Origin: Victivallales bacterium
GTDB taxonomy: Bacteria > Verrucomicrobiota > Lentisphaeria > Oligosphaerales > Oligosphaeraceae
DNA length: 5,553 nucleotides
Direction: 5' to 3'
NCBI GenBank assembly: GCA_017963875.1
Contig: JAGCTA010000137.1
Coordinates: 1-5,553 of the forward strand
The notes below the pieces were generated by a model. The model saw only the letters and a program-made list of their open reading frames with translations. It did no database searches and was not told the DNA's origin. Shown one piece after another: positions 1-5,553 of the stretch. A program made the translations under genes and the position numbers. The number at the start of each line of letters is the position of its first letter. The first letter of the stretch is position 1.

Positions 1-2
1 AA

Positions 3-2198
3 TTCCCCGAAAACCAGGACTGGAAACGCATGTCGGCCGACTTCACACTAATGCCATCACGTGAAAACTGGTATGGCTTTGCGCTCTTCGCTTGCGACTT
101 CCAAGGCTCCATTGAAATCGCCGATGTCAAGATGGAGGCCATTTCCGAAGATTCATTGAAAGGCAGCAAGGCAAGCGACCTCGTCAAGTTGCTCATCCTG
201 CCTAAACTGGTTCCATGGAAACCTCTTCTCAACAACATTCCGCTGTATGAAGGCAAAGTTCCCACAATGACCTTCCGCTTCTTCGGCAGACTTCCCGAAG
301 GCGAAGTGAAGGACTACGACGTCCAGTACTCCGTCAACAACGGTGCATCCGCAAGCGTTCCGCTGGTTATGTCGGACATCGTTCTGCCGCTAAAAACCGT
401 CACGACGCCTGGTGATTTCGACCTCACCGTCGCAATTGTCAACAGGGGTTCTGGCAAAGTTCTCTATCAGCGGACGCATTCCGCAACAACAATCATTCTG
501 CCCGCGACCTCTGACAAAGGTCATGTCCGCCTCAACAACCTCGTCGTCGAAATCCTCAATGCACCTTTGGCGAAGACCGCAGACCCACAGAAATTCGACT
601 TCTGCACCATGCGCAGCGGATGGATTTTCATCGCCGCACAGAATGCAGCCGCTGACGCGTTAGAAATCATGCTGGATGGAAAACTCACGGTCATCAACGC
701 CAAAACGCCGAGGCTTGAGAATTTCCGCGACGTCGTCATGGGCATGCACACGCTGGAAGTCAAAGGAGCGGCCAACGGCGGCACTATCATCGTCCGCTCC
801 ATTCCTGAAATCTTCAACTACTGCCCAGGCGTCAACAACGGCGTGCCAGAAAACCCGCCCTTCGACTGGGAGTTCCAGAAGAAATATGTCCTTCCATCTG
901 TCACGACGCAGAACGGAGGAAACATCCTGCCAGAAAACCGCAAGGAGTTCTTCGATGCTGGCTACAAATGGATTGCGAACCTCGGTACAGTCTATATCAA
1001 GAGCGATGTCCTTCCCGAGCGCCTGAAAACCGCCGCTGGCATGACCCAGCCCTTCTACCAGGGCGTCAGTTGCGACGAACAGTTCTTCAGCAGCGTCCAA
1101 TCCATCCTGCCGTACACAGAAGGCATGAAGAAATTCGTCCCGTTCAATGATCATGTCATCTACACATGGATTACAGGCGTGCCGACAATGACGGGACTCC
1201 ACAACGACTTCATCGCCGAATGCCTCAACACATGCCATGGCCGCGGACGCCTCATCTCCGAAGTCTACTGCCGAACAAAGGAGACATTTGAAGAGGCCCA
1301 GGATTACCTGAACCAAGCGATTGTTGAAAGAGCCAAAAACTTCAAGTCATTCTATCCTGATGTCATCCAGCACTGGGGCATCATCCTCGGTGATTTCAAC
1401 CAGATTCCCATCCTCTCGCTGGCACACCATCCAAGCGTCGATTACAAATACTACCTCGACTACCAGTTCAACATGCTCGCCAACCATCCCGAATGCAAGG
1501 ATATGGCAATCACTGGTTACTGGGGAAGTTACTACGCCGATCACGAACTCCACCGCTGGGCGTTCATGCTGACGCGCCACTACTGCGTCGAAGGCAAAAA
1601 GACGATGCTCTCCGATGAATATGGCCTCTCTTACATTCCCGACCATATCAAAAACGGCGATTTCGACATGGCCAAGGACGGAGATTTCAAAAATGGCTTC
1701 GAAAATTGGACCACCAATGGCAACATCACCAATGGTAAGCACCCTGGATTCGCCACCAAGAGCCACAATCGCTGGGGCAGCGGAAACAATGGCCTCGGTG
1801 ACACGTTTGCAATATTCTCCAAGACGGAAGATGAAGTCAGCACCGTCACACAGGTCGCCAAGGGATTTGTCCCTGGCAAGGCGTACTGCCTCCAGTTCTC
1901 CACAGTTGACTACGACGATGTCAAGGCGAACCGCCTTAACCCACGTCAGTTCGGCATCAATGTCACGCTCAGCGATGGCGCGCAGATTCGCAAGGACCTG
2001 TCATGGATCCATGTCGATAAGCGCGTAAAAGGCCGCTACGCACAGAACAACGGCGTCGCCCGCTGCAACCTGCACCATGTTGTCTTCATCGCCTCCAAGC
2101 CTGAAATCACGGTCACATTCGACAACGCGAAGGCCCTCAAAGGTGAAAACCTCGGTTTGAACTACGTCATGCTGACGCCGTTCATTCTTGAAAAATAA
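3..2198 (+). CDS. Large multidomain protein, probable carbohydrate-active or carbohydrate-binding, 5' end outside window
   Basis: I do not recognise a named family, and the function is inferred. The frame is open to the left edge. The nine codons before the first ATG (base 30) read FPENQDWKR and run smoothly into the following strand-rich sequence, so that ATG is probably internal and the real start, with any signal peptide, is off-window. Numbering from that Met: residues 1-38 look like the end of a galactose-binding-like beta sandwich (W-R-M-x-A-D-F-T, then G-S-I-E-I-A-D-V). Residues 60-155 look Ig-like. Residues 165-262 form another beta-rich module (SGWIFIAA, LDG, a G-M-H-T-L-E-V turn, VRSIPEI). 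Residues 275-540 have alternating helix/strand character with acidic pairs D349-E350 and D529-E530, and could be a barrel-type hydrolase domain. Residues 542-722 begin NGDF and continue F-E-N-W, typical of a C-terminal carbohydrate-binding-like sandwich. The coding strand strongly favours C-ending codons, which explains the long antisense open frames. It may share a transcript with the small ORF 6 bp downstream. Confidence 0.85.
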   Translation, partial: FPENQDWKRMSADFTLMPSRENWYGFALFACDFQGSIEIADVKMEAISEDSLKGSKASDLVKLLILPKLVPWKPLLNNIPLYEGKVPTMTFRFFGRLPEGEVKDYDVQYSVNNGASASVPLVMSDIVLPLKTVTTPGDFDLTVAIVNRGSGKVLYQRTHSATTIILPATSDKGHVRLNNLVVEILNAPLAKTADPQKFDFCTMRSGWIFIAAQNAAADALEIMLDGKLTVINAKTPRLENFRDVVMGMHTLEVKGAANGGTIIVRSIPEIFNYCPGVNNGVPENPPFDWEFQKKYVLPSVTTQNGGNILPENRKEFFDAGYKWIANLGTVYIKSDVLPERLKTAAGMTQPFYQGVSCDEQFFSSVQSILPYTEGMKKFVPFNDHVIYTWITGVPTMTGLHNDFIAECLNTCHGRGRLISEVYCRTKETFEEAQDYLNQAIVERAKNFKSFYPDVIQHWGIILGDFNQIPILSLAHHPSVDYKYYLDYQFNMLANHPECKDMAITGYWGSYYADHELHRWAFMLTRHYCVEGKKTMLSDEYGLSYIPDHIKNGDFDMAKDGDFKNGFENWTTNGNITNGKHPGFATKSHNRWGSGNNGLGDTFAIFSKTEDEVSTVTQVAKGFVPGKAYCLQFSTVDYDDVKANRLNPRQFGINVTLSDGAQIRKDLSWIHVDKRVKGRYAQNNGVARCNLHHVVFIASKPEITVTFDNAKALKGENLGLNYVMLTPFILEK

Positions 2199-2204
2199 AG
2201 CACA

Positions 2205-2417
2205 ATGGAAGATTCAATCGGTCTTCCTGATGATACGGACAAGCCCCTTGTGAATAATGTGCACAGCGACGATGTCCGTATCATCACCTGCCAGGGATGC
2301 GAGTCTGAATGCGACGTTGCCGTCGCCATCAGAAATGGTATCCCCACATGCCTTGGCGGCAACAACTGTCCTACTGGCGAATCCTTTGCATTAAGCAATT
2401 GCACGTCAGTTGGATAG
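2205..2417 (+). CDS. Small cysteine-rich protein resembling the DUF1667 metal-binding core
   Basis: This is a 70-residue ORF beginning 6 bp after the preceding stop, so translational coupling is possible; I see no convincing Shine-Dalgarno. Residues 25-62 carry ITCQGCESECDVAV, a short variable stretch, then CLGGNNCPTGESFA. The C-x2-C-x3-C motif followed by G-x-x-C-x-x-G-x-x-(Y/F)-A is the pattern I associate with DUF1667. That family consists of small proteins, often encoded with FAD-dependent dehydrogenases, whose cysteines are thought to bind metal or an Fe-S cluster. The first 24 residues are acidic and unlike the family, which usually starts a few residues before the first cysteine. The protein also stops about 8 residues after the conserved A, where family members usually continue for tens of residues. 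It may therefore be a short free-standing version, a decayed remnant, or a metal-binding protein that converged on the pattern. No dehydrogenase partner is visible here. Confidence 0.55.
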   Translation: MEDSIGLPDDTDKPLVNNVHSDDVRIITCQGCESECDVAVAIRNGIPTCLGGNNCPTGESFALSNCTSVG

Positions 2418-2442
2418 TAGCGACATGTCTTGCCTATACTCC

Positions 2443-2464
2443 TATCTTTAAGATATCTTTAAGA
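2443..2464. repeat. Perfect 11-bp tandem duplication between convergent genes
   Basis: The unit TATCTTTAAGA occurs twice back to back (2443-2453 and 2454-2464). The join creates a 10-bp palindrome, AAGATATCTT, at 2450-2459. It lies in the AT-rich gap between the convergent gene blocks, just beyond the probable terminator hairpin. It could be a slippage duplication or a small binding site; nothing in the sequence separates these. Confidence 0.7.
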
Positions 2465-2523
2465 AGAATACCTACCCCATAGAAGTGGTTGTTTTTTGCA
2501 TATCGCACACTTCTGGGCGTAGG
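2461..2523 (-). terminator. Probable intrinsic terminator of the acyl-CoA synthetase gene
   Basis: Arms at 2471-2487 and 2508-2523 pair imperfectly: CCTAC with GTAGG, CCC with GGG, then AGAAGTG with CACTTCT. That gives about 15 bp with a small internal bulge and a 20-nt loop. On the minus strand the hairpin begins 17 bp after the synthetase stop and is followed by a T-rich stretch, TATTCTTCTT. On the plus strand no T tract follows, so it is a weaker candidate for the left block. The loop is longer than in a textbook terminator and the U tract is interrupted. Confidence 0.45.
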
Positions 2524-2540
2524 CCAGAACCGTGGACCAA

Positions 2541-4226
2541 TTACCGTTCGCCGTATTTTTCCATGTCTTTACGGCGAATTTCCGTCCTGAGAATTTTACC
2601 GCTGATAGTCTTTGGGAGCGAATCGACAAATTCAATGACTCGCGGATATTTATATGGCGCGGTGTTTTTCTTGACGAACTTCTGAATATCAATGATGAGA
2701 TCAGGCGTCGGCGAATAGCCCTTTGTTAGGACGATGGTCGCCTTGACAGCGAGTCCACGTGTCGCATCAGGGACGCCAGTAATGGCGCATTCCAAAACGG
2801 CAGGATGTTTCATCAGAACGCTTTCAACCTCGAACGGGCCGATACGATAGCCAGAACTTTTGATGACATCATCGGCGCGTCCGACGAATTTATAGTATCC
2901 GTCTTCATCTTTCCATGCAGTGTCTCCTGTATGGAAGAAACCGTTGGTAAACGCCTGCTCCATCATTTCTGGATGCTGGAAATAGCCGCCGAAGAATCCA
3001 GACGGCATGCAGATGTTTGTATTGATGCAAAGTTCACCTTCATCGCCGAGTTCGACATCCTGCATGTCATGGTCCTTGAGTTCAAAATTATATCCAGGGG
3101 ACGGCTTGCCGATGAATCCAGGCTTTGGTTCAATCCACGGCCAGGTAGCGATTGAGCAGACGGTTTCCGTCTGTCCGAATGCCTCGCGCAGTTTCAGGCC
3201 CGTCTGTTCATAAAAGCGATGGTACACGGCCGGGTTCAATGGCTCCCCCGCAGTAACGCAGTATTTCAGCGATGCGAGGTCGTATTTGGAGAGGTCTTCC
3301 TTGATGAGAAAGCGATAGACCGTCGGAGGCGCACAGAAAGTGGCGATGCCGTATTTCTGTATTTTTCGCATGAGTTCTGATGCGTTGAAACGGTCTTGAT
3401 CATGAACGAAGACGACGCAGCCGCCGAGCCATTGCCCATAGAGTTTCCCCCAAACGGCTTTTCCCCAGCCAGTATCCGCAACCGTGAAATGCAGTTTTCC
3501 AGGCTGGACGTTCTGCCAGTAAACGGCCGTCAGGATATGTCCAAGCGGATAGGAGAAATTGTGCTGTACCATTTTGGGGTAGCCATTTGTGCCAGAGGTA
3601 AAATAGATGATCATCGGGTCCGTACTCATTGGACGTTCCTCCATTGGCGGTGCCTCGAACACATCGCTTTCCTTGGCAACTTCCTCGTCATACGTCAGCC
3701 AGCCGGGGCGGGTACTGTTGACAGCGACAAGCGTCTTGAGAATATCACCCGTTTCCTTTTGCGCAAGTTCCGTATCTTCCTGAAGGTTATCGGAAACGGT
3801 GCATACCGCGACCTTGATTCCAGCGGCTTTGATTCGATAGACGATCTCCTCTCTTTTTAGCATGTGTGTCGCAGGGATGACGATGGCCCCCAACTTGTGA
3901 AGAGCCAGGATGCAGTCCCAGAATTCATAGCGGCTTTTAAGAGTTAGAATGACACGGTCGCCTTTCCCGATTCCGATACGCTTGAAGAAATTCGCCGTCC
4001 TGTTGACACGTTTCGCCAGTTCTGCGAATGTAAACCAGATTTCATGGCCGTTGTCGTCACACCACAGCATCGCGGGACGATCTGGGTCCTGTTTTGCATA
4101 TACGTCAAGAACATCAAAACTAAAATTGAAATGCTCTGGTATGTCAAGTTTATAGTTTTGGACGAAATCTTCGTAGGAGGTGAATTCTGAACGCCCGAGA
4201 TATTTTTTATAGAGTGGTTCAAGCAT
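2541..4226 (-). CDS. AMP-forming acyl-CoA synthetase (medium-chain/ACSM-like, ANL superfamily)
   Basis: This 561-residue protein is complete and of normal length for the family. It should activate a carboxylic acid with ATP to an acyl-adenylate and then form the CoA thioester in the cytoplasm. Visible motifs are the ATP-binding loop YFTSGTNGYPK at 208-218 (Asn where Thr or Ser is usual), FGQTET at 350-355, HTGD at 432-435, the hinge region GRADDVIKSSGYRIGP at 449-464, and PKTISGKI at 538-545 with the adenylation lysine K544. The DTGWGKAVWGKL stretch (251-262) and TAPYKYPR (522-529) are typical of ACSM-type medium-chain and aryl acyl-CoA synthetases rather than acetyl-CoA synthetase (Acs). Substrate cannot be read from the sequence; branched, medium-chain or aromatic acids are plausible. 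The start is fixed by an in-frame TAA 12 bp upstream (bases 4239-4241) and no other ATG. No Shine-Dalgarno precedes it. A short ORF stops 2 bp before the start, so translation may be coupled. Transcription is probably from the promoter near 4379-4406. Confidence 0.95.
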   Translation of the reverse strand: MLEPLYKKYLGRSEFTSYEDFVQNYKLDIPEHFNFSFDVLDVYAKQDPDRPAMLWCDDNGHEIWFTFAELAKRVNRTANFFKRIGIGKGDRVILTLKSRYEFWDCILALHKLGAIVIPATHMLKREEIVYRIKAAGIKVAVCTVSDNLQEDTELAQKETGDILKTLVAVNSTRPGWLTYDEEVAKESDVFEAPPMEERPMSTDPMIIYFTSGTNGYPKMVQHNFSYPLGHILTAVYWQNVQPGKLHFTVADTGWGKAVWGKLYGQWLGGCVVFVHDQDRFNASELMRKIQKYGIATFCAPPTVYRFLIKEDLSKYDLASLKYCVTAGEPLNPAVYHRFYEQTGLKLREAFGQTETVCSIATWPWIEPKPGFIGKPSPGYNFELKDHDMQDVELGDEGELCINTNICMPSGFFGGYFQHPEMMEQAFTNGFFHTGDTAWKDEDGYYKFVGRADDVIKSSGYRIGPFEVESVLMKHPAVLECAITGVPDATRGLAVKATIVLTKGYSPTPDLIIDIQKFVKKNTAPYKYPRVIEFVDSLPKTISGKILRTEIRRKDMEKYGER

Positions 4227-4228
4227 GG

Positions 4229-4348
4229 CTATATGGTCTTATGCCCTAGCGGAAGATGCAGTCTTGCCGCAAGTGCCTCTGCACTAATGTCAACCAGTTC
4301 GCGTATTTCCTTGACGCGATTGGCTATTTCCTTGTTCTTCAATGGCAT
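4229..4348 (-). pseudogene. N-terminal remnant of an XRE-type (probably XRE-cupin) regulator, 39 codons
   Basis: The ORF reads MPLKNKEIANRVKEIREL, then VDISAEALAARLHLP, then LGHKTI and a TAG stop. The first ~33 residues fit helices 1 and 2 of an XRE/Cro-type helix-turn-helix: a basic start, R-x-K-E-I-R-E-L, then S-A-E-A-L-A-A-R-L. The recognition helix, the rest of the DNA-binding domain and any cupin sensor domain are missing; the next gene starts 2 bp after the stop. Full XRE-cupin regulators of about 180 residues often lie directly upstream of this synthetase class (family knowledge). I infer an internal deletion that removed most of such a gene and left a short out-of-family tail. The start at 4348 fits: a promoter ends about 30 bp upstream, and a weak purine stretch (GAGAA) precedes the ATG. 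Alternatively it is a functional leader peptide that couples translation to the synthetase. It is too short to bind DNA as a normal XRE protein. Confidence 0.65.
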
Positions 4349-4378
4349 TTCTCAAGTTTCCAACGTTGTTCTACAGAA

Positions 4379-4406
4379 ATATTAAACAAATTATAATTTA
4401 TTGCAA
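4379..4406 (-). promoter_or_regulatory. Sigma70-like promoter for the regulator remnant and synthetase
   Basis: On the minus strand, TTGCAA (4406-4401) and TAATAT (4384-4379) are separated by 16 bp in a markedly AT-rich stretch. This places transcription start near 4371, about 22 bases before the ATG at 4348. A consensus-like TATAAT (4395-4390) lies within the spacer but has no -35 at proper distance. Prediction is by motif and spacing only. Confidence 0.5.
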
Positions 4407-4424
4407 ATAGAGCAGATTTGCAAT
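4388..4424. promoter_or_regulatory. Two abutting palindromes overlapping the promoter, candidate operator
   Basis: The larger palindrome has perfect 9-bp arms, ATTGCAAAT (4400-4408) and ATTTGCAAT (4416-4424), around a 7-bp centre. One arm contains the predicted -35 box. Immediately beside it, AAATTATAATTT (4388-4399) is a perfect 12-bp palindrome filling the -35/-10 spacer. A dimeric repressor bound at either site would block RNA polymerase. I infer that this was the autoregulatory operator of the now truncated XRE regulator. It is unlikely to be a terminator, because the stem is AT-rich and no T run follows on either strand. Confidence 0.45.
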
Positions 4425-4511
4425 TGAAGCATTGATTTTTCCAAGTATTTGCCCCAAAAGACGAGTAGAACGATAGACACGGGCTGCGGGTATGACACGC
4501 ATCTTCCCTTT

Positions 4512-5553
4512 TCATACCACATAATCCAGCGTCCTGAGCGTCTTATCGACTGTCGGGTAATCCCTGAAAAGATAACCACGAGAATTGAACCACGCTGATG
4601 AATTCAGCCACTCTTCCAACTCTGACGAGTTCAGCAATGCACGGTCAACGCCGATTATCAGCGGCAAATCAGGATGCGTCTCGCAATAATCCAGCCGTTT
4701 CATGAGTTGCTTGGCATGCCATCGATGAAACAGTTCAAGATGCCTTACAACCCCTGCTGCGTTTTGAAAACTGAAATCGGGAAAGAAAATCTCATTGTTA
4801 TCGTCCGTCAGAAATGGCGTCTCCTCAATGATTTTCCAATTGGAAGACGTTTCCTTGAAATGGCACTCGAACATTTTGATTTCCTCGGGCGAAAAGGCTA
4901 TGAAATTGTGATATGTGCAGACAAGGCCCGAAGTTTCATCTAATTTCAGGTTCAGGCGATGCTCCTTCCATTCCACTTCCGACCATACGCGCCAATGCCT
5001 AAGCGAACAGACCGCAGGAAAGAAACTCCCCAACTGCATCCCATAGCGTTTTGACTGGTCAAGAACGCTTGCTGGACCGTCGATTGTCAGCCGAATCCCG
5101 CCTGTCGAGGAATTGCGTATAGCCGTTGCCATCAATCTGAAGAATTTCAAATATTTAAACAACCGCCTCAAGCGCGCGGGTTCTTCGTCCGCGACATCCA
5201 CTTGCATTGAAGATGCCCGAAGCAATAGCCCCTGTACCAACCCGATGTTGTAGCATTCAATCCCCTGACGGGGATTCAGTTGCCGCACACCAACCAAACG
5301 GTCGTTTTCAGGCAAGTCCGCATAATAGGACTCGTTTCCAGACAGCGGCCAGTCCATGCTCCGTACCTGAAGTTCCCGATGATATGCCCCCTCATCCGAA
5401 AACCTGCCGCTTCGCAACAACTCAGCAGACAATTGGAACATCCTCATTCTCTCGACAGAATAGTCAATATCCTGCGGGCAGGCGAAATCTGCATGATCAT
5501 CTATGCTTTTCAACAACCCCTTGGCTACAGCAGACTTGGATGCCGCCACCACA
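4512..5553 (-). CDS. Bax1-like DUF790 family nuclease, 5' end outside window
   Basis: At least 346 residues are visible. The first in-window start codon is a GTG at 5552 on the edge, and the sequence after it already matches the interior of the family (AVAKGLL-like segment), so the N terminus is probably missing. Numbering from that codon: residues 101-145 (YNIGLVQGLLLRAS, then RLRRLFKYLKFFRLM) and 154-182 (LTIDGPASVLDQSKRYG) are the DUF790 core. Residues 222-285 form a PD-(D/E)XK-like nuclease region with E229 in a helix, PDF at 258-260 and LELFHRWH at 272-279. The usual E-x-K lysine is not obvious; a variant active site is expected in this family. Archaeal Bax1 is a structure-specific endonuclease that partners the XPB helicase in DNA repair, and bacterial relatives often lie beside an XPB-like helicase gene, which would be off the right edge here. 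The TGA stop is followed by 163 bp before the regulator remnant, which has its own promoter. Confidence 0.8.
   Translation of the reverse strand, partial: VVAASKSAVAKGLLKSIDDHADFACPQDIDYSVERMRMFQLSAELLRSGRFSDEGAYHRELQVRSMDWPLSGNESYYADLPENDRLVGVRQLNPRQGIECYNIGLVQGLLLRASSMQVDVADEEPARLRRLFKYLKFFRLMATAIRNSSTGGIRLTIDGPASVLDQSKRYGMQLGSFFPAVCSLRHWRVWSEVEWKEHRLNLKLDETSGLVCTYHNFIAFSPEEIKMFECHFKETSSNWKIIEETPFLTDDNNEIFFPDFSFQNAAGVVRHLELFHRWHAKQLMKRLDYCETHPDLPLIIGVDRALLNSSELEEWLNSSAWFNSRGYLFRDYPTVDKTLRTLDYVV

Noticed and set aside
660..1316. 218-codon open frame on the minus strand inside the large plus-strand gene
   Set aside because: It is antisense to a well-supported gene whose C-ending codons suppress stops on the opposite strand. 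The translation has no recognisable motif and no good ribosome site.
3396..3860. 154-codon plus-strand frame within the synthetase gene
   Set aside because: It is antisense to the ATP-binding and core motifs of the synthetase, and its translation shows no domain.
4400..4424. The 9-7-9 inverted repeat read as a terminator for the nuclease gene
   Set aside because: The stem is AT-rich with no T run after it on the minus strand, and it coincides with a well-spaced promoter, so an operator is more likely.
4398..4502. 34-codon minus-strand ORF (MRVIPAARVYRS...) 9 bp after the nuclease stop, with AAGGGAAG before its ATG
   Set aside because: It has a Shine-Dalgarno-like lead but matches no family I know, and its end runs through the candidate operator. 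The purine run may be chance.
4391..4579. 62-codon minus-strand frame overlapping the nuclease 3' end
   Set aside because: It overlaps the clear nuclease C terminus in another frame and runs into the AT-rich promoter region; no protein-like features.
5550..5552. GTG at the right edge as the true start of the DUF790 nuclease
   Set aside because: Family proteins have several tens of residues before this point, and the sequence following it already resembles the interior of the N-terminal region, so the gene most likely continues off-window.

Overview
The window looks like bacterial chromosome with tightly packed genes and moderate GC content. It holds two gene blocks that converge at about 2.45 kb. 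I cannot assign the organism firmly. A large multidomain protein with carbohydrate-binding-like modules, an anaerobe-type acyl-CoA synthetase and a Bax1/DUF790-type nuclease would suit a polysaccharide-using anaerobe. The Planctomycetota-Verrucomicrobiota-Lentisphaerota group is my guess, with low confidence.

Left block, + strand (1-2417). The first gene enters the window already open: its frame is uncut back to base 3, so the true start lies outside. It encodes at least 731 residues, with beta-sandwich-like modules at both ends and a probable barrel-like middle, and may act on or bind carbohydrate. Six bases after its stop is a 70-codon, cysteine-rich ORF that resembles the metal-binding core of DUF1667.

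Junction (2418-2540). There are no genes here. It contains a perfect 11-bp tandem duplication and an imperfect 15-bp hairpin. The hairpin has a U-rich tail in the minus direction and probably terminates the synthetase transcript.

Right block, - strand (2541-5553, read from right to left). First comes a DUF790/Bax1-like nuclease gene, whose 5' end lies off the right edge. A regulatory gap of about 160 bp follows. Next is a 39-codon ORF that matches only the N-terminal part of an XRE (helix-turn-helix) regulator, of the XRE-cupin type that often sits beside this class of synthetase. It ends 2 bp before a complete 561-residue medium-chain or aryl acyl-CoA synthetase of the ANL superfamily. A sigma70-like promoter with two abutting palindromes precedes the short ORF at sensible spacing. 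The simplest reading is an old regulator-synthetase operon in which most of the regulator was deleted, while its promoter, operator-like sites and first codons remained and may now serve as a translationally coupled leader.

The most unusual points are this regulator remnant with its preserved operator region, the free-standing short DUF1667-like ORF, and the uncharacterised 5'-truncated multidomain protein. I found no RNA gene, CRISPR array, insertion sequence or phage gene.
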